64,000 nt of DNA from assembly GCA_000149265.1 (NCBI GenBank), contig CH003205.1:424228-488227 (forward strand), given 5' to 3'. Both the position numbers and the translations under genes were made by a program. The notes beneath the pieces were generated by a model that was not told where the DNA came from, did no database searches, and saw only the letters and a list, made by a program, of their open reading frames with translations. The stretch is from Ciona savignyi (Eukaryota > Chordata > Ascidiacea > Phlebobranchia > Cionidae). Of the stretch, positions 34,101 to 45,078 are shown piece after piece (within the stretch, counting starts at the first letter, position 1; the number at the start of each line of letters is the position of its first letter).

Positions 34101-37100
34101 GAGCAATTTGCCGCTTAGAAATTGTGAATATCATTACTAAAACAGATTCCAAAGGCTTTTTTGAAGAAATCCTCATTAATATAAGCCTAGTTGTAAAAGT
34201 ACTAATTGTATATGTGTTTTAAAAACCTGTCTACTAAAGAATGTCGTTTAAGCTTACAAAAAGTTACAAATATACAAGAAACTAGAATTGTCATTGAAGT
34301 AACAAATGAACAAAAATGGCTGCAAAGTGTTTTACCCGCTGGTCGACACCGGTTATGTTAATCGCCATCAGCGTCGAATCGAATGGGGAGTTCTGAGTGA
34401 AGCTCACTGTTCCTCGGATGTTGTTCCATGCTATTGTCGCCACCCCCGATCTCGGGATCTGCATGTTTATTTTGGTGCAGGCGATGACGTCAGCGCTTGA
34501 TGACGTAGTAAGGCCCCAGTTTATCTTGACGTCATTAACGCTTGAAATAAAGGAAGACCACATTCGACCTGGAATGAGGATTGATGGAATTAACAAGAGA
34601 GGATGGATATTCGTGTTTATTCCAGGTAACCCAGTCGGTATTTTAGGATGTTATATTATTGAACATAATAAGATACATTACTAACTTTTTAATTAACCTA
34701 ATTTAACAAAATACATTTAATTTCTAATTCAACAAAGTACAATGCAACCAACTAACATAATACAATAAATCTGAATTATTTTGGCCGAGAATACAAATAA
34801 CAATAAGCATTATATTCACCAATTACTTATGGACCAGCACATATAATTAAGCTACAAGAGTAAATTCAGATAACTAAGTTTTCAGGTTATTATTTTATTT
34901 TCTGCTTGAAATTAACAAATTTTCATAATTTTCTGCTTGCAAGCGACAAAAAGCGGAATGACAACCAACCTTGTGCAGCCGGGGAATTCCCTACGCGAAT
35001 AGAAGGGATGATGTCAGTAGGACCAGATAGTGATGAACAGCGTGTTGAGAATGTTGTCCCGATGCTTCCCCCACTGTAACCCACCATCTTCAAGTCGGTG
35101 GTAGCTGTCGGGTTGGCTTGGTTGGTCGAATAGGCGAGGTTTGAGAAAATGTAGATTCCGTTCATTGATTGACGTTTTCTGTGACACAGCATCAAAGACG
35201 TTGTCAAAATATAGTTCAATATATGATGCTTATGTCTAACGAATTTAGTTTTACAATTCCTTAACACGATAACTGATTTGATCAGGTGTCTAAAGGAAGA
35301 GATGTTGTTCAAACTGGTTTAGTGTCCATTCCTTACGAACGTGTTTTGGCATTCATCCACTTGGATGTAAAAACGCAGTGCACTGTTTTTTAATCGGTCA
35401 TAGGTTTGAGGCCACGATAGCTGGTACCCAAGACCGTTTCACATAGAATAGGTATATGTATCGGTCGCGTTAACCTTACACGATCGCACAGGGCACTTGT
35501 CAGGGCACTAGCTCAGTGACGTGCAAATGTATTAGGCGACATGGACTGACGGTCGATCGATCAATTAAAGAGAAAAATAAATGCGCACGGTAACAAATAT
35601 TTGTCGTGGTTTATATATTATTTGTTCAATAATCCAGCAGATTTGTAATGTTTACGTTGAGATCGAACAAATATTATTTTCAACAAATTGCTCCCAGAAG
35701 GGAAACTGTAGGAAATAATTAAGAAAATCATCTTTTAGTACAAGGTTTGCCATTTAGTCCTGTAAACATATTTGGATATTGTTGGTGCGAATAAAACATA
35801 TGCGTAATATGTACAACACTGCTTATTGTAGTAAAACGGTAAGAAATAATAATAAACCTATTTATACATTGTTTAACCCTTATTACTTGTTTTAAAACTC
35901 GTAAAGTTAATTATAAAGTTTACCCATTTCAAAGAATTAAAAAGATTAATTAAAATGTTATTCTTTGTTTAGTACGGTTAAACACGTGTATTGTTCAAAT
36001 AATCAAATTTGCCTCGCGCCTAAACAAAAAGTCAACACCAACTGTATTGTTGTGGAGGGTTTACATTTGATTGACAGCTGGGTGGTATAATTAAACATCT
36101 TGATCCGTGTACATTAAAATTTAAAAAAAATGCATTCATCAAGATTTTTTAAATTTATCATATTTTTAAACATTTTACCGGAATTAAAAAGCAATAATAA
36201 TAACCACCAGATAACAAACGCGATGAAATGTGTCGTATATACTTTACACATACATTCTTGCGTGACGCACGGTAAATTGTACTTTTTATTACATTTTCTT
36301 TGCTTGAAAAATCCGATAAAGAAAACTCTTATTTTGTTCGCTTAAATGACGCTGTTTGAATTGATTAATTTGCCACAAACAGGAAGGCAATTAGAATTTA
36401 TATTTAATCTGTCAGACACGGAATATAGGACGTCTATGTCGTCATGGTCCGTTGCACTTATGACCTCATAGACCTTCACTTATGGAGGTCACGGGTGTCC
36501 TTCCATACCTTTTAATTTAATTTGCGGCAATTTTGCTGCCACAAATTACAACCGACCACTACAGAAGGGCTTTGAAATAAAGAAATTGCTACAAAACGAG
36601 AAATGTTATGTTTTGCCAACGGAAACGCTCGTTTTAACAATAAGGAAATGTAGGTCCTAATAATGTCTACTTGATTAAACAATTTATTAAAATAATTCGA
36701 CGTAATAAGGTAGATCTGTAGCTACAAAACGTCAATTGAGTAAATTCGCCATTTTCGTATTACGTGTTTAGCTGTATTCGAAAATTTAGCTATTGGCGAA
36801 CTTGTCCGCATGGGGGAAATGTTGTCCTATTCCATGTGAAGCATAACGGATATTATAACTCATGGAAATAGGATACCGGTGATATATACACCAAGCGTTG
36901 AAACGTGTTCAAATGGCGACGTCTGTGTAGTGGGTTTAGCGGCCACGTCTAAATATTCCGAAACTTGATAATTGATTGGGTTTTAGACGTATTTTAACGA
37001 CTGTCGTTTTGCCGTTTATTCATGTTTTTTTTTAATTTTAACAAACTAAAACTGATTGTGACGTTTCCTAGGATATATACAGAAGATGAACTTGCAATAT

Positions 37101-40100
37101 AACAAGTCTCCATCTTCTTGTTGGAACAACCCAACTGACAAAGTTTAACGCAAGTACAGCCCTGAAAAGCATTCTAGAGAGAGCATGCTGTCTGTGTGTG
37201 GGTATGGGAAGGGGACTTACTAGGACCTTCTGTTACTAATTAAAGAAGTAAATAAAGAAAAAAAAATAGTTCATCATGAAAGGGGTGTGATTTTCATGCC
37301 TTAAAAGTTTTGAAATATTAACACCTCCGGAGCGTAAATAAAACCACGTCGATTCGCTTGTGCGTGGTCTCTGACGATTTCTTTCCGGGCAGCATGTATC
37401 CCTACCATGCAAGAGAAATTTCTTACTCAAACAGCAACTTACAACCATATAAACCAATAATTGTGACAGAATACAACACGTTGACTTACCTCACCCAAAC
37501 ATCACCGGCTATCGGGCCATTGAATATTGCACGGTACGTCACAATAGAGTCGCTTGTTGGCAAAATAACAGCGCAGAGCTTAGCATCAGTGGAGCCACCA
37601 CTTAGAACAATGGAGCGATGAAAAATGTTGTCTTCCGGTAAGCTGTTCTCGGTAAAAGTTCCGTTCGCAATAAAGCCTTGGGAGGAAGGTGGTTATTAGT
37701 AAGATGGATTTTAACATTAACCACCTGATTAATAAAACAGGAACTCCTTAAATCGATTCATCTTTTAAAATCTAGAGCGAAATCAATGTGACAAAGTTTT
37801 AAAATGGATTCTGGTTGATAACCTGTTAAAGTCATTTCCCAAAGCAAGTGTTTTCCCTTGTTGCTTCTACCATAAAAAAGTGAAGTTGGTATTTACTAAT
37901 GAACACTGGTATTCGGACATTGGTGTTCACAATTTACTATTGGTGTTCACAATTTAGTATTGGTGTTCACAAGTTAGTATTGGGTAACGTAATTACCAGA
38001 TAAAGGCGTGGGGGACGTTCCGAGATTATCACACGCGGTTGTACTCCTTGCTTGGCTGTGGGTATATGGAAAAAGGATGATAAGATTTCAATGTATTTGT
38101 ACCAATGGGACATCGCCAGCCGTTACAACATGACGCTCGTGATAGTATCCCGTTATGACAGTATAGGTCACCGAACATATTGCAGTCTGAATATATGGCA
38201 TTACTTTAATTTTTAACGGGAAACACGAACCGGTTTGATCAGGACTTTTATTCGTTACCATTACGCGATCATAACTTTGGAAAAAGGAGGAAACAAAACA
38301 TCGAATCAAAGGTTGGACTATTAATGATTTGGGTTAAAGTTATGGTTACGTATATACGTTGGTTAAGATATGTATTATAGGGTTGTAACCATAAAAGGTC
38401 TAGTTACCCCAAAATGACAGGAAATTCGTATATTTGAGCAACAGTGTAGTTTTGCACAGCGGGTCCTTGGAGATTGACGGTGATTTGCATATTTGGGGCG
38501 GCGGGAACGAAATCCACATATCCCTTGTAAGCCTGCATGTTGATTGTGGCTCGGTAGTTTAAGCATTCTCCGAGTTGCAGCACTGGAGTGATAAATTAGG
38601 TTCTGGTTACTTGTATGCAAGTATAAAGCCATGAAATACAAGTTAAATCGGCTCAAGTAAGAGTTGTGGGCACAATTGGGTGTGAGAACTGCTTATAAAA
38701 ACAACCGGTCACGTGAAAAGGTCCAAATTGTGATTATCGGAAACGCAGGCTTTTAACATGGCTGATGTAGAAAAACTTGCCATGGACTGGGTTGCCTTTA
38801 TAGTGTAATGTCGCCAATATATTTTAGGATACAAATATTCGTACTAAATTTATAAAATCTAAAAAAATGCTCGGTAATTGCCTGAGCGCTGTAACCCGAT
38901 GAGGTAAGTTACAAACTCGCTCCAGGCAAAACATGACGATGCAACTTGATCGAAATATATTTAGCGCGGTTTCTTGTGATCATAACGTCGTGTCTTATAT
39001 GATTAGCGTCTGTACCAACGTGACTAACCGTGTCTGTGTCTATAAATATCATTAGATTCGAAAAATTACTTTGTGTTTTGCACAGCATGATTTAATCAAT
39101 GTCGCACATACACCTTTCGGCTACGTCACCGCGTAACAAAATGTATTTTAATACATCGCGACGTAGAAAATGTATTTTTTGAAATATTTTGGGCAGTACA
39201 TTTAAACCTGTTTAGAGTGAAGTTTCCACTTTTATAATTGTGCGTGTCGTGTAACACTTACACTTGTGCATTGCCTTATATAACTGCATGAGGCGTTGGA
39301 ACAATCGTCAGATTACCTTGCTTTTATGCGAGGAGCGTTATCACACGGTTGGCTGACGGTTTACTGCGCGCTTGGGTTACCGGAGCTATTGCAGTTTGTT
39401 GTGTATGCTCAATGCGTTTCTTTAGTTTTAGTTTAACCCATTAACTGCCCGTTAAGTAGGTGTGATCTATACGATTATCGTAATGAATAAACGGGTTTTA
39501 CTAAAACCTAAGGAACGTCTCAAGGCCACTGTCGATTGTGCTCAACGCTCTGGTTGCGCAGAAATAGGTTCCAAGGTTATTCCATACAATACACAAGGTC
39601 GAATACAAATCCGATGTGTGCAGCTTGGTCACCTTTGTGAAATTTGAGATAATGGTAATGACGTCACAAAAGGACGTCTATACACGGAACCCACACAATC
39701 CGAGTGCTCAGCCATTTATCAAGCTTGTTACCTTACGAATATTAACCATATTACGTAATATAATTAGAGCTACTAGCTGCAGTGTGTTGTATGTAGTTAA
39801 TAGCTTCGTACTATTTTAGTTTAAACAATTAAAACACTGTATAAACTATCTCGCCTTGGCCAATAAGTTAACAACCAACCTACATACCGCGGGGACGCAC
39901 TATGTAAACGATATTACAATGAATGCAGTAGTTTTAAATGAAACACCATCAACTTACACAGATTCGTATTTGGATTATTGCTCTACCAACACGATATGTG
40001 CAGAAAAGTTAGACAAAACACACATCGAGACGCCCCACTGAAGACGACTAGGAAAAAGCTGTCTCACTCTTCTCGCCACGACAACATTTTATATCGAATT

Positions 40101-40612
40101 ACGAAGTCGGATCGGTCATACTAAGAGAGCGTTAACTCTACGGGTATGTAATGTCTGTAGGAATATTTCGAATTCCACAGGGTTGACAAGGAGGCATCAA
40201 GTGGCTTTCAATTCAGCACTTTCGAGTTGTAGAGAACCAATCATTAAACGTCATATGTCAGCCAAAACACTCTTTAACGAGAATGATTCGCCATAGAGAC
40301 CGGACAATATTTCATCTTTGGTGTTCAAATCGTTAAATATTATGAAAGTTTCAAGGGAATTTGGAATTGGTAGAAGGTGTCATCTCATATTAATTTACAT
40401 AAAGGGTAACTAATAAAACCCCAGCTTCTAAAAACATTTTTATATATTTGTAAAATTAGTCAAGTAGTTTAAGTTTTAAAATAAGCAACCACGTTGCAAA
40501 TGAATTACGCGCAGCCGGTTTTAGAATTGTCCCGTAAGTTCCATTCATTTGAACAGATTGTTCACAGTTACACCATCTTACCTGCAAGCACAGTGAGAAG
40601 AACTTGAAGCAT
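24638..40612 (-). CDS. Extracellular tandem Cu-only superoxide dismutase-repeat protein (CSRP type)
   Basis: About 22 exons encode roughly 1,000 residues: a signal peptide start (MLQVLLTVLAG), six tandem SOD-like domains, then a non-SOD tail. Exons: 40612-40582, 38582-38408, 38055-37997, 37676-37490, 35178-34970, 34568-34336, 33829-33646, 33264-33129, 32607-32460, 30769-30674, 30445-30261, 29958-29781, 29435-29288, 28889-28706, 28271-28169, 27847-27767, 27471-27402, 26634-26522, 26211-26139, 25552-25420, 25178-25112 and 24854-24638. Phases agree for the first 21; the last junction does not fit. Each domain starts with a Cys-Ala-x-Ile type strand. Domains 3-6 keep the four copper histidines and lack the zinc histidines. 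In animals this architecture is the copper-only SOD-repeat class; a secreted role in superoxide or copper handling is likely. No transmembrane or GPI signal is clear. Confidence 0.85.
25420..28271 (-). CDS. SOD-repeat gene exons 15-20: SOD domain 6 with intact copper site
   Basis: This domain is split over six small exons, more than any other. Exon 15 (28271-28169) has WKCNSLLEQP and FTGYIKL, exon 16 (27847-27767) RQIIYEDG, exon 17 (27471-27402) the HxH pair (NWHVHIDPV), exon 18 (26634-26522) GHYNPYG and CELGDLSNKH, exon 19 (26211-26139) VDVDLPLS and exon 20 (25552-25420) TGRSIVFH. All four copper histidines are kept. Exon 20 then runs on into another CANILP strand that starts the tail. Confidence 0.85.
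28400..28505 (-). mobile_element. SINE-A copy in a SOD-repeat gene intron
   Basis: Minus-strand SINE-A (plus: gttcgaacccacgatgggc, gagtcggtatatgtatcgg, ccatttggccacacgaccg). It lies in the intron between exons 14 and 15, in the same orientation as the gene. Both pol III boxes are intact. Confidence 0.65.
28706..29958 (-). CDS. SOD-repeat gene exons 12-14: SOD domain 5 with intact copper site
   Basis: Begins in exon 12 (QRYACANITLVRPSKV, GRITITQD). Exon 13 (29435-29288) supplies TANLAGL, the HxH pair (GGYHIHELPLS) and SGHYSPF. Exon 14 (28889-28706) supplies YEVGDFSNKFG, DHNLPLSTDVS and AGRSVLIHK. The four copper histidines are all present. The N-terminal strand pair is longer than in domains 3 and 4. 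Confidence 0.85.
29781..32607 (-). CDS. SOD-repeat gene exons 9-12: SOD domain 4 with intact copper site
   Basis: Exon 9 opens with RYACANI and GTMYFQQP. Exon 10 (30769-30674) carries the HxH pair (WHNFHVHQYPLG) and AGPHYNPTG. Exon 11 (30445-30261) carries CELGDITG and the electrostatic-side strands. Exon 12 (29958-29781) completes IIGRSVVIHQ, then starts domain 5. All four copper histidines are present and no zinc His pair is visible. A 205-bp hAT miniature element lies only about 46 bases downstream of the exon 9 donor. Confidence 0.85.
32209..32413. mobile_element. 205-bp hAT-type miniature element in the SOD-repeat gene
   Basis: The left end reads CAGGGGTGGGTAAC and the right end is the complement of CAGGTATGTGCAA, both typical of hAT-family ends, with internal gggccgg words. 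Flanking octamers ccctgagc (32201-32208) and ccccaagc (32414-32421) match at six of eight positions, as expected for an old 8-bp duplication. It lies just downstream of the exon 9 donor. Confidence 0.5.
33129..34568 (-). CDS. SOD-repeat gene exons 6-8: SOD domain 3 with intact copper site
   Basis: Exon 6 gives the first strands (RGTVSFTQNSP). Exon 7 (33829-33646) gives the HxH pair (TYHVHKNPVPQR) and the bridging-type histidine (DNVLGHFNPF). Exon 8 (33264-33129) gives YEIGDLSGKHG, the wall strand VDWNLPLYG and the last copper ligand (GRSVVFHK). All four copper histidines are present. The loop between GHFNPF and GDL has no zinc-binding His pair, as in copper-only SODs. GRSVV keeps the arginine that guides superoxide in SODs, if aligned as expected. 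Confidence 0.85.
34336..37676 (-). CDS. SOD-repeat gene exons 4-6: degenerate SOD domain 2
   Basis: Begins in exon 4 (KLCAVILPTSDSIVTYRA, FNGPIAGDVWV), runs through exon 5 (NGIYIFSNLAYSTN, STRCSSLSGPTD) and ends in exon 6 (VKINWGLTTSSSADVIACTK). The strand order and the closing cysteine fit a SOD-like domain, but neither the HxH pair nor the other copper histidines are visible. It is the least SOD-like of the six and could be called only from its place in the series. Confidence 0.6.
35404..35476 (-). mobile_element. SINE-A fragment in a SOD-repeat gene intron
   Basis: Short minus-strand remnant (plus: ataggtatatgtatcggtcg, cgttaacc), in the intron between exons 4 and 5. The head is cut before the end of the A box region. 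Confidence 0.45.
37490..40612 (-). CDS. SOD-repeat gene exons 1-4: signal peptide and degenerate SOD domain 1
   Basis: Exon 1 (40612-40582) is a 31-base exon holding only the start of the signal peptide. Exons 2-4 encode domain 1. Its fold markers are present (GECLNYRATINMQAYKG, YVDFVPA, TVNLQG, ACDNLGTSPTPLSG, HRSIVLSGG), but every copper ligand position is changed. HxH becomes IYEF, GHxNP becomes GTSPTP, and the final RSVVxH becomes RSIVLS. The loop region is also shortened. This domain should not bind copper at the usual site and may serve a structural or binding role. Confidence 0.75.
37919..37982 (+). repeat. Three tandem 22-base units in a SOD-repeat gene intron
   Basis: The unit attggtgttcacaatttagt occurs three times with one or two changes each. 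It sits about 15 bases downstream of the exon 3 donor (minus-strand gene), so copy number could affect the small intron. Confidence 0.6.
39300..39460 (-). mobile_element. SINE-B-like remnant, degenerate
   Basis: Plus-strand words caatcgtcagattacc, ggttaccggagctattgcag and aacccattaactgcccg match inverted SINE-B, with a duplicated segment. It lies in the first intron of the SOD-repeat gene. Confidence 0.45.
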
Positions 40613-43611
40613 TTTGTATCCGAAGTCAAAAGTTTAATCACCTAACTGCCCTGTAGACGTTACAAATTCTATGGTTAATGTTTTTTGTTCCTTTTTCACT
40701 TGAATTACTTTTCTTTTACAGAACGAATCATGAAGATAAAAACATATACACAAATTAAAATAACATTCTGTCTTAAATCAGTCTATAAACCGCATAACGA
40801 TTTGTGCTTGTAAGTCACAACAATATCTGGCCCTCCTCGCGTAATTAGATCGGTTGTAGTTTTAACCTGTCAGCTGTGCTACGATGCCTTTTCTCTTCTA
40901 AACAGGAAGAATTCGCCGACTCCAATAACAGAAAAAGGTTATACGAGAAGGATATAAGGAGAAGATCTTGTAAGCGGTTTCATGTCGTTCTCTTTCGGTT
41001 CTCTCTGGGAGGTTGTAAAGCCGCTATCTTGCGCGATCTTGCGGTTCTATCGGAGTTACTACGAAGACAAATTTTCGGGCGATACAGATCTGCTTCATAG
41101 ATGACATACTAACCTGACTAACCCGTATACCGGGAACTTAAATTAATATAAAAACAATTTGTACGCCTTGAATCATTTACCAACGTAATCATCTAATTCT
41201 AACGCCAACACTCTGCTGTTTCGGAAAATACTAGAATTTTGTAGGTCGTTACTCTACTTAAATAGATAACCGCTAATAAGGGGGAGCGAATTATTTAAGA
41301 ATTTTGGATGATGGAACCAAAACTACCCGAACAGGAATCTTTACACGAATCTGCTGCGTGGATACTCGGAGAGTATCCTTCATCGCCCGCCTAGTACGGA
41401 TATTATCGAAAGTGTTAAGTCTCTTCTACATTGTATGTTTTAGTCTAAGACTAGCGACTCGAGTTTCACATTTAATTTCGGCTTATTTGATTCTTAATAA
41501 ACAAAGTCCCAACATCCAAGTTTAACTTGCATAATATATTCACCGGTTATTGTTATATGTAGTTACCATTACCAATGCATTACGTCATCCTTCCGCGTGT
41601 TAAGGGAGACGACGTGTATCGCATTAAACACGAATATTGGCTTGCAGTGCAGTTCGTCCCTTCCTGCCCGGCAGTTCACATTACGTCATTTCAACGTCAT
41701 ATCGCGTTTTGTTTTAGCGATTTTCTGGTCGCAGCAAGAGCGGTCAACCTAAACGGAAGGTCATCCGAAGTTTGTTTAGGTTTTGATTTGCATAATTTGC
41801 CAAATGCGGATGCCTTACTTACAAGCAATGTGAAATCCACTTAAATGTGTTTCACCTAAAATCGACAAGTAATGTGATCTCCTCTAAGGCGAAGGTCAGT
41901 TCGACCTTGTACTTATAGCATTTTTAACCAACTCTCCCTAGCCTTAATAATGAGCGAGAAGTGAATAATGAGTGATGTACGTCCACTAAGCTGTGCTGAC
42001 CTTTCTTATAAAATCACCATCTGAGCCCTTTCGTGCAAATGGTTGGCTGGTTGCGGCGCATTTTTAGAAATACCGCGGCTAGTAAGAGGATGACCGTAGA
42101 AAGCATGCAAACTATGCCAACTCTGATATATTACCTGCGGAACAACTAAAAACTGGATATTTCAACTACGCTTGTACTAAATTGCTTCATCAAGAACAAC
42201 TAATAAGCAGTATGCTTGTCTATCAGTTCAACATTAGAGCAAGCAGGACGCTTGTTTTGACACAAGAGAGTTCACAATTTATAAGCTGCACAAGTTTATT
42301 TAAGCGGTCGTCATAAAACTCAAATGTTGATTTACTATTCTTGCGTTATATATAGTACTTAGGTTGGGTTGTTTACGTATCTTTGAATCATCAGGTTGTT
42401 GTTGTAAAACACACCGGTTAACTATACGATGCTTGCATTAGTAGGGCTAGTGCTTCCTGGCTTACTGTTTGTGAACAAATGAAACCGGTTGCCCAGCGGT
42501 CTTATTTAATACAGCGTCTTGCAATTCAGCCCACACAAATTATAACAATCGAGAAACGCCCTCGCGGAAAAGTCGGCCACAATGCGATAAAGCGTCTATA
42601 ATTGGAACCGCCTCATTTATAATTGAGTAGCCAGACTGTCGAGGGTTATCACTCAAATTAACGATTTAAAATATTTTGACACATCACGCTTTTCTAACTA
42701 TTAACAATCTGTATGCGCGCGAATTTATTGGACGTCCCTAAGCTTAGTTTAATAGGGATTTAATCACATCTAGTTAAGCTAATGCAACGTATCGGTCTAA
42801 TTTAGGGTAACTCTTGCGTTTAATTGTCGCTTCGTGAAGCTGGTATACGAACTTTCCCTGACCTTGGATATCATCAAGTTACGTCACGATACTACATTAT
42901 TCGTTCACACAGACAAGTACATGCATAACACGCTTATTATGTAAGCGCGAGGTTAAACACAATCAACTTCGTACTTGAATTGCAATTCAGGTTTCGACCA
43001 ACAAATACAGTAGATAGCTTACTATGTGAGTAGAATTATCTTGCAGTTTGTCATTATAGAATAACTATATCCGGAACATTGCAATGTTTTGAGCAACACC
43101 GCCAAAACAAATACAATGCATGGTAATGTAAACAACAGACGTTGCCATTAAACGTAATATTAAAAAAAAGTTTGAAAATTAGGTAAATCGACGTTAACAA
43201 AAAGCAGTAAAGTAAGCAATATTTTAATCTGACAAATAAATTGGTTTTGTACTTTTGAATTGTGCATTTGACGACGGGTTTCTGGTTTTGTGTGTATTTT
43301 ATTGCGGTTTAAATAAAAGGAATTAAAAGGCGATCAACCCGAGCTTGAAGTCTGGTTTAAGACAATAAGGTGAAAAAATTAAATTGAAATTATATTTATG
43401 GTTAAAAAGAACCCTTAAATGTACATGGTCTATAGACGCAGCTGTCTAATAATATATAGGAGAAGCATAAAGGTCATGGTTATCCCACCGGTTAACCGAC
43501 CCTTTAATGTGGGGTTTCCCCTTTTCTGTCAACTATGCTTTAGCCCCAAAAATACTTAATGTATAGAACTTTGTTAAAATAATCTCATAAACACACAAGA
43601 TCATCTTTAGT
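40613..43611. other. Upstream region of the SOD-repeat gene; no other gene recognised
   Basis: Contains the presumed promoter of the minus-strand SOD-repeat gene next to 40612. Open frames at 40876-41100, 41304-41525 and 41575-41844 (plus) match nothing recognisable, and their codon content looks random. No clear TATA box position could be assigned. Confidence 0.35.
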
Positions 43612-43660
43612 ATACATTTGGTATAATATATCGGTCGCGTTAATTCGGCGACTTGACCGC
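43612..43660 (-). mobile_element. SINE-A head fragment beside the assembly gap
   Basis: Plus-strand tatatcggtcgcgttaattc and ggcgacttgaccgcac match the inverted SINE-A head. The rest is missing. It lies 155 bases before the run of N, so a repeat may be involved in the gap. Confidence 0.4.
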
Positions 43661-43814
43661 ACACACTACTCCATATGGAATGTTGGACATTCTGTTGACT
43701 CGGTGTAAAATCACAATCACAATACGTAACAACTCTACATAAGCATTAAGACTGTTTTCGTCTTTGTTGCAATGATTGCTTACCGTATTAAGTTTTATTC
43801 CCAATATAAATATT

Positions 43815-43914
43815 NNNNNNNNNNNNNNNNNNNNNNNNNNNNNNNNNNNNNNNNNNNNNNNNNNNNNNNNNNNNNNNNNNNNNNNNNNNNNNNNNNNNNN
43901 NNNNNNNNNNNNNN
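43815..43914. other. Assembly gap, exactly 100 N
   Basis: A run of exactly 100 N, the conventional filler for a gap of unknown size. Features and distances across it are not reliable. Confidence 0.98.
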
Positions 43915-44386
43915 TGCAAATCTTGTTTAACCTGTCAATACTAACAACAATATACATTGTTTATAATTTCTGGCTTCGTTTCAAAGCAGTAATGGCCATT
44001 GAGGGCGTTTTAATATCAATTCCTGTATAGATGAATTGATCGCGCTGATCTATTGGACACACCGAAGCGTGCTTTCAATGTCAATGCGATCTTGCGGTTA
44101 TAACTTTCGTATTATGCAGTAATATCCACAAGATAATTCTACTGAACGATCTTTCAAAATATAATATAAATTAGTATTAATTATTGATATAATATAAAAT
44201 ACACGACTTTATCAAATGTGACCAACTACACTACCACGCTATCCCTGTTGCTGACTGAACGAAACGTCTCACCAACTTGTAAATCACGATGACGTAGGGA
44301 TTCTGTATGCGCGGCGCGGGTAATTATTTAATGCATCGACACGTCACATGAAGATTAAGTAGTCAAGGCGGCCATGACGTATTTAG

Positions 44387-44494
44387 CTCGTATATAGATT
44401 GTAGAATCTCGTATATAGATTGTAGAAAACTCGTATATAGATTGTAGAAAACTCGTATATAGATTGTAGAAAGCTCGTATATAGATTGTAGAAT
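44387..44494 (+). repeat. Five tandem 21-22-base units
   Basis: The unit ctcgtatatagattgtag, followed by aaaa, aaag or aat, occurs five times in a row with almost no divergence. The uniformity suggests recent expansion. No coding or structural role is visible. Confidence 0.8.
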
Positions 44495-44889
44495 CAAAAC
44501 CCGCCTTTGTTGAGGAGCGTAGGCAACAGACTTTTATATCCAAAAACATTATTCTTTATGCATGGGGTTACTGAAAGAAATGCTTATAGCACAATTTACT
44601 TTAAAAGCGGCGGGATCGTGTGACACAATGGTTAGATATTTAAAAATGACGTGAAATGCCAAATTAGGAAAGTCCGGAAAAGGAAGAAACGATAGTCGTC
44701 TAAATATCAATTATGATTATAATTTATGAACATCAGCAAAAACGTGATAGCAAAGTTCAAAAAACGTTAAATTACGATTTATAACAAAAACGAGAGTAAA
44801 ATAAAACTGACAAATAAGAGATTGAAAAAAGGTATTTGTAAACAAGGATTAATTTATTTAACATTATGACACCAGAACGAACGAAATTT

Positions 44890-45078
44890 TGTTTCGGGTT
44901 AGATTTTGAACTTATGACGGGCTCATCGCCACGACCGTTTTTGTATTAAAATCGGTATATGTATCGGTTGTGTTAACCATTTGAGTTCTATCTAATTGAA
45001 GGATCTGACGATTGCCCGTTTGTTAACGCCCTTGCGTTTACCCATTTGCGGGAATAAACATGAATGTCCTATCTTTAG
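44890..45078. mobile_element. Inverted SINE-A joined to a SINE-B 3' end
   Basis: An inverted SINE-A (plus: gattttgaacttatgacggg, ggtatatgtatcggttgtg, ccattt) stops inside its A box. It continues directly as a plus-strand SINE-B 3' end (aattgaaggatctgacgatt, gggaataaacatgaatgtcc). It is a composite formed by insertion or recombination. Confidence 0.55.

Noticed and set aside
40876-41844. Three plus-strand frames upstream of the SOD-repeat gene
   Set aside because: No motif, family likeness or splice pattern; composition looks like chance open frames.
43640-44030. Open frames crossing the gap
   Set aside because: They run through 100 N and therefore have no sequence support in their middle.
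44387-44494. CRISPR-like array
   Set aside because: The units are contiguous with no spacers, and the genes around are eukaryotic.
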